A stretch of DNA of 64,000 nt, taken from positions 3,621,001 to 3,685,000 of the forward strand of contig NZ_CP021247.1 in the NCBI RefSeq assembly GCF_017309955.1, written 5' to 3'. Below the pieces are notes generated by a model. It ran no database searches, was not told the origin of the DNA, and saw only the letters and a program-made list of their open reading frames with translations. The position numbers and the translations under genes are program-made. Below are positions 27,563 to 35,843 of the stretch, one piece after another (the stretch's first letter is position 1; each line of letters begins with the position of its first letter). This DNA is from Novosphingobium sp. KA1 (GTDB lineage Bacteria > Pseudomonadota > Alphaproteobacteria > Sphingomonadales > Sphingomonadaceae).

Positions 27563-28609
27563 ATGACACGCACCAGCACGCTGCTGGGTGCGGCGAGCTC
27601 GCTTGCGCTCGTCGCGCTCGGCTCCAGCCCCGCCTTCGCAACAGGCACCACGGCCGGCGCCACCATCCAGAACACCGTGACGGTGGGCTATCAGGTCGGC
27701 GGGGTCGCGCAGACCGCAAAGACCGCGTCCGACACTTTCACGGTCGACCGCAAGGTCAACGTCTCGGTCACCGAAGTCGGCAGCGCGGCGACCGTCGTCT
27801 CGCCCGGCCAGGTCCAGGCGGTGAGCACCTTCAAGGTCACCAACCTGTCGAACGACACGCTCGACTTCGCGCTGACCGCGGCCCAGCTTTCGGGCGGCAG
27901 CGCGGCCTGGGGCGGCAGCGACAATTTCGACGGCGCCAACGTCAAGATCTACCTCGACAACGGCGACGGCGTGTTCACCTCGGCCGACACCCAGGTCACC
28001 TACCTCGACGAACTGGCGGCGGACGCGGCCAGGACCGTCTTCGTGGTGATGGACATCCCCTCCACCCAGGTCACCGGCGACATCGCCTCGGTGGTGCTGA
28101 CCGCCACCGCCAAGGCGGGCGGCACCTCGGGCTCGCAAGGCGCGGCACTGACGACCAGCTCGACCAACACCAGCGGTGTCGACACCGTGCTGGCGGACGG
28201 CGCGGGTGCCAGCGATGCGGCCAACGACGGCGCCTTCTCGGCCAAGGACGATTTCAAGGTCAGCGCCGCCGCGCTCTCCGTGCTCAAGACCAGCCGCGTG
28301 GTCAGCGATCCGGTCAGCGGGACGAGCAATCCCAAGGCCATTCCGGGCGCCACCATCGAATATTGCATCTCCGTCGCCAATGCGACCGGCAGCGCCGTCG
28401 CCACCAATATCGCGGTGAACGACCCCCTGCCCGCGAACGTGACCTATGTCGCCAGTTCGATCCTGCTCAACGGCACGGTCACCGGCAGCACCTGCAACGC
28501 CGACGGCACCTCGGGCGGCACCTTCGCCAGCAACACGGTGACCGGCACGCTGGCGGACATCGCGGCGGGCGTCACCCGTACGCTGGTGTTCCGGGCCACG
28601 ATCAACTGA
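27563..28609 (+). CDS. Exported DUF11-type protein, cluster gene 3
   Basis: 348 residues with a signal peptide (cleavage after PAFA, ~27). The mature start GATIQNTVTVGYQVGGVAQT matches that of gene 1. A calcium-loop-like LDNGDGVFTSAD occurs at ~131, and the C-terminal DUF11 module (about 238-348) contains LKTSRVVSDPVSGTSNPKAI and two cysteines that could form a disulfide. That module is strongly similar, also at DNA level, to the end of cluster gene 5. RBS AAGGAA lies 8 nt before the ATG. The 80-bp gap after gene 2 shows no terminator, so it is probably one operon. Confidence 0.85.
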   Translation: MTRTSTLLGAASSLALVALGSSPAFATGTTAGATIQNTVTVGYQVGGVAQTAKTASDTFTVDRKVNVSVTEVGSAATVVSPGQVQAVSTFKVTNLSNDTLDFALTAAQLSGGSAAWGGSDNFDGANVKIYLDNGDGVFTSADTQVTYLDELAADAARTVFVVMDIPSTQVTGDIASVVLTATAKAGGTSGSQGAALTTSSTNTSGVDTVLADGAGASDAANDGAFSAKDDFKVSAAALSVLKTSRVVSDPVSGTSNPKAIPGATIEYCISVANATGSAVATNIAVNDPLPANVTYVASSILLNGTVTGSTCNADGTSGGTFASNTVTGTLADIAAGVTRTLVFRATIN

Positions 28610-28651
28610 CGGCGACCGGATCACGGACAGGCAGGACGGGCGGGCAGCCGG

Positions 28652-31600
28652 GTGCGATACGGAACGATCTTCAGGCGGGCAGCAGCGTCCTTCGCGGCGC
28701 TGCTCTCGCTTGCCCTCGTCCAGCCCGCGCCGCCCGTCCGCGCCGCCACCGTCTCCAACATCGCGGCGGCCTACTGGACCCAGGACGGACAGGAGCGCGT
28801 CGGCCAGTCCAATGCGGTCACGTTCGACGTCGTGCCCAGCGCGGCAACCATCCAGACCTATCGCTCGGTCTCCTCCTCCCCGCTTTCCACCCCGCTCGCC
28901 GCCTCGACCTGCGACGGCGCGGCGCTGTCGCCAGGCTCTGCCGGGACAAGCGGCGCCGCTACGCTCACCGCCATCGCCAGCGCCCGATCGTTCCACATCG
29001 GCGAGGACATGGTGATCCGCATCGAGGCGCCCAGCGCCAATCGCGATGCCGCCGCCGTCGATGCCATCGTGGTGGCGCTCACCACCTCGCAAGGCGACCA
29101 GGAAGAGATCACCATCTTCGAGACCGGCACGGATACCGGCATCTTCGCAGGCTCGATCCCGACCAGCGCGATCCCGCCCGCGCCCAGGGCCAGCGACTGC
29201 AAGCTCAGCGTCGCCAATGACGACACGATCCTGATCGCCTACCGTTCGCCCGCCACCCACCAGACCATCGCCAGCACCGAAGTCTCGGTCCTCGCCGACC
29301 CTTACGGCATGGTGTTCGACAGCCAGAACGGCACCGCCCTGTCCGGTGCGACGATCACCCTCGTCGATGCCGATACCGGCCAGCCCGCAAGGGTCTATGC
29401 CGACGACGGCGTCACCGCCTGGCCCTCCACGGTGGTCTCCGGCGAGCCGGTGACGGACGGCGCGGGCAACAGCTATGCGATGCCCGCGGGCGAGTACCGC
29501 TTTCCGCTGGCCCCGCTCGGCCGCTACCGGCTGAAGATCACCCCGCCGGACGGCTACCATGCGCCCTCCGCCGTCGCCCGCGCGGTGCTGGGCGCCTATG
29601 TCCGCCCGGACGGCGAGACGATGGTGATCGAGGATGCCTCGTTCGGCGGCGTGGTCACGCTCGACACCCCCGCCCCGGTGCGTATCGACATTCCCGTGGA
29701 CCGCGCCGAAAGCGCCGTTTCGCTCACCAAGACCGCGTCGCGCGCCAGTGCCAGCCCGGGCGACGTGGTGTTCTACACCGTCACCGTGCGCAATCCGGAT
29801 GCCAGCCGCGCCAAGTCCGGCGTGGTGCTGGCCGACACGCCTTCCGCCTCCCTGCGGCTGCGCAAGTCCTCGATCCGCGTCGACGGCACAAAGCCGGAGG
29901 ACGGTGCGGTCACCATCGCCGATGACGGCAGCCGCCTCACCATCAACCTGGCCGCGATCCCCGCCGGGGGCACCCGCACGGTCGTCTACGCGATGAGCGT
30001 GCGCGGCGATGCACCGGCCGGACAGGCGGTGAACCTCGCCCAGACCACCGACCTGCTCGGCGACGTCGAAAAGGCCAGCGCCGTGGTGAAGATCGAGAAG
30101 GACACCATCGCCGCGCGCATGACCGTGATCGGCCGCGTCAGCGCCGGGGACTGCACCGTGACCTCCGGCCGGCAGGGCATTGCGGGCGTGCGGGTGATGC
30201 TGGAGGACGGCAGCTTTGCCGTGACCGACGCCGATGGCCGCTTCCACTTCGAGGGTCTCGTGCCCGGCACCCATGTCGTGCAGGCGGAGCCCGATACCCT
30301 GCCCGCAGGTGGCCGTTTCGTCGATTGCCGAAGCTCGGTCCGCAATGCGGGCAAGGCAAACTCGCTGTTTGCCATCGGTCAGGGTGGCAGCCTCGTCACC
30401 GCCGATTTCCACGCCGTGGTGCCCGCCAATGCCCTGCGCGCGGCGGTCGATCTCAAGGCGCCGGTACCGACCCAGCCCGCTCCAGAGGGTGCCCCGGTGC
30501 TCGACGATGCCAGGGCGGCAGGCGCGGGCGCCGACTGGCTGGCGATGGGCGACGGCCCGATCGACTTCCTGTTCCCCGCGCCCGACCACAACCCGCGCGC
30601 ACCGGCCATTCGCGTGGTGATCCGCCACAAGAGCGGCCAGAAGGTGGACCTCACCGCCGGTGGCAAGCCGGTCCCGGCGCTCAGTTTCGACGGCGTCAAG
30701 ACCTCCGCCGATGGCCGCTATGCCGTCAGCATCTGGCGCGGCGTGCCGCTGGACGGGGAGGTCACGCATCTGGCCGCCACCGTGCGCAATGCCGATGGCT
30801 CGGTGGCCACGGAGCTTGCCCGCGACGTGCATTTTGCCGCCGCACCCGCCCATGCGCAGATCCTGCGCGAGCGGTCCCACCTGGTCGCCGATGGCCACTC
30901 GCGCCCGGTGATCGCGCTGCGCCTGACCGACCGCAAGGGCAACCCGGTGCGCGCGGGCGTTTCCGGCGCGCTCTCGATCAACGCGCCCTACGAAAGCGCC
31001 GCCGCCATCGCGCGGATGCAGCAGCGCCAGCTCAGCGGGTCCGGCAGCACGTCCCCCACCTGGACGGTCGCGGGCGATCAGGGCCTTGCCATGGTCGAAC
31101 TCGCGCCCACCATGGTCTCCGGCCCGCTGCACCTGACCTTCACGTTCGCGGACGGCGAAGTGACAAGCACGCAGGACCTTGAAGGCTGGGTTGTTCCCGG
31201 CGACCAGAAATGGACACTGGTGGGCCTTGCCGAAGGCGCCGTGGGTTCGCAGTCCATCGCCGACGCCATGCAGCACAGCGGCACGTCAGGCAGCGACCTT
31301 GGCAGGCACGCGCGCACCGCGTTCTATGCCAAGGGCCGCGTGCTCGGCAGCTTGCTTATCACCGCCGCCTACGACAGCGCCAAACAGCGCGACGATCAGG
31401 TGCTGCTGGGCACCATCGATCCCAAGGCCTACTACACCGTCTTCGCCGACGGCTCGACCCGCCGCTTCGACGCCGCCAGCCGCGACAAGCTCTACGTGCG
31501 CATCGAAAGCCGCGCGTTCTATGCGATCTACGGCGATATCGACACGGGCTTCGACCAGACCCAGCTGGCCCGCTACGTCCGCACCGCCACCGGCGCCAAG

Positions 31601-33748
31601 GCGGAAGGGCGGCGGGGCGCGTTCCATGCTCAGGGCTTTGCAGCGAAGATCGAGACCAGCCACCGCCATGACGAAATCCAGGGCGCGGGCATTTCCGGCC
31701 CCTACAGCCTCTCGTCGAAGGCCATCGTCGCCAGCAGCGAGACGGTGACGCTGGTGGTACGCGACCGCTTTCGCTCCGAACGGGTGGTGGAGAGCACGCC
31801 GCTGACGCGCTACCTCGACTACGACGTGGACCTGCTCACCGGCACGATCACGTTCAAGGAACCCGTGCTCAGCCGCGATTCCGAGCTCAACCCGCGCTTC
31901 ATCGTCATCGACTACGAAGTGGACAGCAATCTCGACCATGGCCAGTGGAACGCGGGCCTGCGCGGCGACGTGATGCTGGCGGACGGCGCCTTGCGCCTCG
32001 GCGCCTCGGCCATCTCCGACCGCGACGGCGATACGCATACGCAGATCGGCGCTCTCGATGCCCGCCTGCAGCTGGGCGCCCGCTCGCAGCTGCGCGCGGA
32101 ACTCGGCGCCAGCCGCGCGAACGCCCGGACCTCGCAGGCCTGGCTGGTCGAAGTGGAGCACCACAGCGGCAAGCTGGACATGCTGGCCTATGCCCGCGCG
32201 GTCGATGCCGGCTATGGCACCAACCAGCAGGCCCTTGCCGAGCGCGGCCGCCGCAAGTTCGGGATCGACAGCCGCTACACGCTTGGCCAAGGGCTCAGCC
32301 TCACCGCCAGCCTCTGGCACGACGAGAGCCTGACCGACGACGCACGCCGCGACGCCGTGAAGACACAAGTGAACTGGCGGAACGGCCAGACCGACCTGCG
32401 CGCGGGCGTGACGGCGCTTGCCGATCATCTCGCGGATGGCAGCACCGGCAATTCCGCCGTGCTGGAATTCGGCGCGACCCGCCGCCTCATGGGCAACCGG
32501 CTGGAACTCTCCGCCGATTCCAGCCTGCCGCTGGCCCGCACGGACTCGGTGGACCTGCCCACCCGGCACCGGCTCGGCCTGCGCTACGCGGTGACGCAGG
32601 ACATCCGCGCCGCCGCCAGCTACGAGATCGCACGGGGCAATGCCATCGACGCGCGCACGCTGAAGGGCAGGATCGAGACCGCCGCATGGAGCAATGCGCG
32701 CCTCTCGGGCGGCATGGGTTTTCAGGACATCGGCGAATCCGGCCAGCGCGCTTACGCGGCTTATGGCCTAGCCCAGAGCCTGCCGGTGACCCAAAACCTG
32801 ACGCTGGACGCCACTGTCGACGGCAACCGGACGGTGGGCGGCGTATCGGCCAGCAAGATCGTCAACGAGGCCCAGCCGGTCACCAGCGGCGGCCAGATCA
32901 GTACCTCCGACGCCCTGCTGTTCGAGGATTTCACTGCCCTCACCTTCGGCGCGGCCTGGCGGCATGAGCGCTGGTCGGTCACGGCCCGCGCCGAATGGCG
33001 CGGCGGCGAAGTGACCGACCGCAAGGGCCTGACCTTCGGCGCGATCCGGCAACTGGGCGAAGGCAGCGTGGTCGGCTCCGGCATGACCTGGACCCATGCG
33101 AAAGCGCAGGACGGCACCGTGAGCGAAGTGACCGACGCCGCCCTCTCGCTTGCCCACCGTCCGGCGGAATCGCCCTTCGCCGCGCTCGCCAAGCTGGAAT
33201 ACCGCAGCGACCGAACGGTCGTGGGCACCGGCGGCAACGCCGATGCGGCGGGCAACAGCGCGCTTTCCGCCAGCGACAATGCGACCGCGCGCCGCCTGCT
33301 CGCCAGCCTCTCCACCAACTGGTCGCCGCTCGGTTCGGTTAACGCAAATTTGGTTAATGGCACTGTAGGGAAAAGCATGGTCCGCCGCATGGAACTGGGC
33401 CTGTTCGTGGGGGGGCGCTACAGCTTTGACCGGTATGCAGGTTTCGATCTGGCGGGCTTCACCGCCGTCGCCGGGCTCGATCTGGGCATCGGCATCGGCG
33501 AACGGGTCTCGCTCGGCGGCAGCGCCACGGTGCGCCGCGCCTTCACCGAACACACCACCCGCTTCGCCATCGGCCCGCAGATCTGCCTGGTGCCCGCGCG
33601 GGACATGCTCGTGACCATCGGCTACAACCTGACCGGCTTCCGCGACCGCGACTATTCGGCGGCGCGCAGCACCGGCAAGGGCCTGTTCGCCGTCCTGCGC
33701 GCCAAGTTCGACAAGGACAGCCTCGGCTTTTTGGGGCTGAGCCGATGA
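28652..33748 (+). CDS. Giant outer-membrane protein with DUF11 and carboxypeptidase-like domains and a predicted barrel, cluster gene 4
   Basis: 1698 residues from a GTG; signal peptide to ~32 (PPVRAA). The mature start (ATVSNIAAAYWTQDGQERVG) resembles genes 1 and 3. Next come Ig-like parts and a CNA-B/carboxypeptidase-like fold (~225-300), a DUF11 domain (~352-455, SLTKTASRASASPGDVVFYT) and a second carboxypeptidase-like fold (~492-565, ADGRFHFEGLVPGTHVVQAE). Further beta domains follow, then from ~880 to the end many amphipathic strands with aromatic girdles (RIESRAFYAIYGDIDTGFDQ, LDYDVDLLTGTITFKEPVLS), typical of large outer-membrane barrels. The role is unknown. It is probably the membrane anchor of the cluster, with stalk domains in the periplasm or outside. 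Its stop overlaps gene 5 (ATGA). Confidence 0.85.
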   Translation: MRYGTIFRRAAASFAALLSLALVQPAPPVRAATVSNIAAAYWTQDGQERVGQSNAVTFDVVPSAATIQTYRSVSSSPLSTPLAASTCDGAALSPGSAGTSGAATLTAIASARSFHIGEDMVIRIEAPSANRDAAAVDAIVVALTTSQGDQEEITIFETGTDTGIFAGSIPTSAIPPAPRASDCKLSVANDDTILIAYRSPATHQTIASTEVSVLADPYGMVFDSQNGTALSGATITLVDADTGQPARVYADDGVTAWPSTVVSGEPVTDGAGNSYAMPAGEYRFPLAPLGRYRLKITPPDGYHAPSAVARAVLGAYVRPDGETMVIEDASFGGVVTLDTPAPVRIDIPVDRAESAVSLTKTASRASASPGDVVFYTVTVRNPDASRAKSGVVLADTPSASLRLRKSSIRVDGTKPEDGAVTIADDGSRLTINLAAIPAGGTRTVVYAMSVRGDAPAGQAVNLAQTTDLLGDVEKASAVVKIEKDTIAARMTVIGRVSAGDCTVTSGRQGIAGVRVMLEDGSFAVTDADGRFHFEGLVPGTHVVQAEPDTLPAGGRFVDCRSSVRNAGKANSLFAIGQGGSLVTADFHAVVPANALRAAVDLKAPVPTQPAPEGAPVLDDARAAGAGADWLAMGDGPIDFLFPAPDHNPRAPAIRVVIRHKSGQKVDLTAGGKPVPALSFDGVKTSADGRYAVSIWRGVPLDGEVTHLAATVRNADGSVATELARDVHFAAAPAHAQILRERSHLVADGHSRPVIALRLTDRKGNPVRAGVSGALSINAPYESAAAIARMQQRQLSGSGSTSPTWTVAGDQGLAMVELAPTMVSGPLHLTFTFADGEVTSTQDLEGWVVPGDQKWTLVGLAEGAVGSQSIADAMQHSGTSGSDLGRHARTAFYAKGRVLGSLLITAAYDSAKQRDDQVLLGTIDPKAYYTVFADGSTRRFDAASRDKLYVRIESRAFYAIYGDIDTGFDQTQLARYVRTATGAKAEGRRGAFHAQGFAAKIETSHRHDEIQGAGISGPYSLSSKAIVASSETVTLVVRDRFRSERVVESTPLTRYLDYDVDLLTGTITFKEPVLSRDSELNPRFIVIDYEVDSNLDHGQWNAGLRGDVMLADGALRLGASAISDRDGDTHTQIGALDARLQLGARSQLRAELGASRANARTSQAWLVEVEHHSGKLDMLAYARAVDAGYGTNQQALAERGRRKFGIDSRYTLGQGLSLTASLWHDESLTDDARRDAVKTQVNWRNGQTDLRAGVTALADHLADGSTGNSAVLEFGATRRLMGNRLELSADSSLPLARTDSVDLPTRHRLGLRYAVTQDIRAAASYEIARGNAIDARTLKGRIETAAWSNARLSGGMGFQDIGESGQRAYAAYGLAQSLPVTQNLTLDATVDGNRTVGGVSASKIVNEAQPVTSGGQISTSDALLFEDFTALTFGAAWRHERWSVTARAEWRGGEVTDRKGLTFGAIRQLGEGSVVGSGMTWTHAKAQDGTVSEVTDAALSLAHRPAESPFAALAKLEYRSDRTVVGTGGNADAAGNSALSASDNATARRLLASLSTNWSPLGSVNANLVNGTVGKSMVRRMELGLFVGGRYSFDRYAGFDLAGFTAVAGLDLGIGIGERVSLGGSATVRRAFTEHTTRFAIGPQICLVPARDMLVTIGYNLTGFRDRDYSAARSTGKGLFAVLRAKFDKDSLGFLGLSR

Positions 33749-35826
33749 CGGCGCGTCTTATCGCCCTCTTCACCGCATTGGCTGCGCTGCTGGCCGCCAC
33801 CACCGCACAGGCGCAGAGCGCGACCGCTACATGGTCGAGCCTTGGCCTGTCCAATGGCGGATCGGTCGGCACATCGGCGTCGATCACCGCCAGCGACGGC
33901 ACCACCGTCAGCACCGGTTGGAGCATCACGACCGGCGGCGCGGGCACTTTCGCCGTCGCCGCGGGCTACAACGGCCATGTGGTCTACAACACCAGTTCGA
34001 TCGGCGGCGTCAGTCCGGCCTTGCTGCTGGACTTCGATGCATCGCGCTTCGATGCGAACAACCGGATCACCATCGACATCACCCTGGGCCGCAGCGTGAC
34101 CGGCCTCGCCTTCACGCTGGCCGACGTGGACCGCGAGACGGGCAACGGCAACACCTACAACCGCGACGCCGTTGCCGTCTATTACGACACCGGCAATGGC
34201 ACCTTCGTGAGCGCGGCAGGCACTTCCTACGGGACGGCCGGAAGCGCCGTCAGCACCGACACCAGCGGGTGGAACGGCACCGCCCAGTCAGCCACGACCT
34301 CGCCCAGCGGCAACATCGCCTTCGACTTCGGCTCGCAGGCGGTGAAGCGCATCCGCATCGTCTACAGCAGCGCCACCGTGTCCGGCACCGCCAACCCCAA
34401 CCCGCAGTCCATCGCGCTGTCCGGCCTCGCTTTCGATGCCAAAGGCGCCGACCTTTCACTGGCGAATGCATGGCTCACCAGCAGCCCGACGGCGGGCAGC
34501 CTGGCGACCTTCCGGCTGACGGTGAGCAACGCCGCCACCTCCACCGACACCGCCACCAGCGTGACCGTCACCGACACGCTGCCGGACGGCTTCACTTACG
34601 TCTCCGCGAACGGCACCGGCAGCTTCAATGCCGCGACCGGGGTGTGGACGGTGGGATCGCTCGCGCCCGGTGCCAGCGTCACCATCGACATCACCGGCAC
34701 CGTCAATGCCAGCGCCGGTGCCACGCTCACCAACACGGCGCAGATCACCGCCAGCGACCAGAGCGACCCGGACTCCACCCCCGGCAACGGCGCGACCGGC
34801 GAGGACGACTATGCCAGCGCCGCGCTGACCGTCACCGGCAGCCGCGTGGCGGGCACGCCGCCTGCGCTCACCTGCGCGGCGGGAACCGTGGTGTTCGACT
34901 GGAGCAACCGCGCCTGGACCACCGGCAGCACCGCCAATTCCTATGCCCTCGACACGCTCGGCACGATCAGCTTCGCGCTCGCCAATCAGGGCACCTGGCT
35001 CAGCAGTTCGACGTATGGCGGCCAGTCGCCGGTGCGCCAGAACGTCGTCAACGGCGGCCTCAGCGACTATGCGCTGTTCGAGATGGTCAACATGCCCAGC
35101 GTCAGCGCCGAGGCGACAACCACGATCACCCTGCCCACCGCCCTGCCCGGCGCGCAGTTCAGGATCTTCGACGTCGATTACTATTCCGGCCAGTTCGCCG
35201 ACAGGGTCACCGTGGAGGGCCGCTACAACGGGACCACCGTCACCCCCACGCTGACCAACGGCGTGACCAACTACGTGATCGGCAATAGCGCCTATGGCGA
35301 CGGCCTGAGCGACGACGGCAGCAGCGACGGCAACATCACCGTCACCTTTGCGCAGCCGGTCGACACCATCGTCATCCACTACGGCAACCACGCCCTCGCC
35401 CCCGGCGACCCCGGCCAGCAGGCCATCGCGCTGCACGACCTCACCTTCTGCCGCCCCAGCACGACACTGGCCGTCACCAAGACCAGCTGGGTCCTCAGCG
35501 ATCCGGTGAGCGGCACCGGCAATCCCAAGGCGATCCCCGGCGCGACGGTGCGCTATTGCATCCTTGTCGCCAATACCGGCAGCAGCGCCGCCACGAGCGT
35601 CACCGCCACCGACCCGATCCCCGCCGCGCTCACCTACGTCGCGGGCAGCATCGCATCGGGCAGCGACTGCGCCGGCGCCGCCACGCCGGAGGACGACAAT
35701 GCCGCCGGCAGCGACGAAAGCGATCCCTACGGCGGGTCCTATGCCTCGGGTATCGTCCAGGCGAGCGCACCGACGCTGGCGGCGGGCGCCAGCTTCGCGA
35801 TCCGCTTCGATGCGACGGTGAACTGA
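33745..35826 (+). CDS. Exported DUF11 protein with lectin-like N-terminal domains, cluster gene 5
   Basis: 693 residues, signal peptide ending TAQAQ (~25). The N-terminal ~200 residues look like a beta-sandwich surface domain (LLLDFDASRFDANNRITIDI, ADVDRETGNGNTYNRDAVAV). DUF11 follows at ~238-355 (LANAWLTSSPTAGSLATFRL), then a second sandwich resembling the first (~375-570, FRIFDVDYYSGQFADRV). The C-terminal DUF11 module (~573-693) begins VTKTSWVLSDPVSGTGNPKA and is a relative of the one in gene 3. The ATG overlaps the stop of gene 4 by 4 bp, so translation is coupled. There is no sorting signal or anchor; surface location is inferred from the operon. Confidence 0.85.
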   Translation: MTARLIALFTALAALLAATTAQAQSATATWSSLGLSNGGSVGTSASITASDGTTVSTGWSITTGGAGTFAVAAGYNGHVVYNTSSIGGVSPALLLDFDASRFDANNRITIDITLGRSVTGLAFTLADVDRETGNGNTYNRDAVAVYYDTGNGTFVSAAGTSYGTAGSAVSTDTSGWNGTAQSATTSPSGNIAFDFGSQAVKRIRIVYSSATVSGTANPNPQSIALSGLAFDAKGADLSLANAWLTSSPTAGSLATFRLTVSNAATSTDTATSVTVTDTLPDGFTYVSANGTGSFNAATGVWTVGSLAPGASVTIDITGTVNASAGATLTNTAQITASDQSDPDSTPGNGATGEDDYASAALTVTGSRVAGTPPALTCAAGTVVFDWSNRAWTTGSTANSYALDTLGTISFALANQGTWLSSSTYGGQSPVRQNVVNGGLSDYALFEMVNMPSVSAEATTTITLPTALPGAQFRIFDVDYYSGQFADRVTVEGRYNGTTVTPTLTNGVTNYVIGNSAYGDGLSDDGSSDGNITVTFAQPVDTIVIHYGNHALAPGDPGQQAIALHDLTFCRPSTTLAVTKTSWVLSDPVSGTGNPKAIPGATVRYCILVANTGSSAATSVTATDPIPAALTYVAGSIASGSDCAGAATPEDDNAAGSDESDPYGGSYASGIVQASAPTLAAGASFAIRFDATVN

Positions 35827-35843
35827 CCGGCCTTCACGCCCCG

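Noticed and set aside
27464..31276. 1270-codon open frame antisense to the DUF11 cluster
   Set aside because: Compositionally biased (Gly, Arg, His) with no recognisable domain; it spans several real genes on the other strand.
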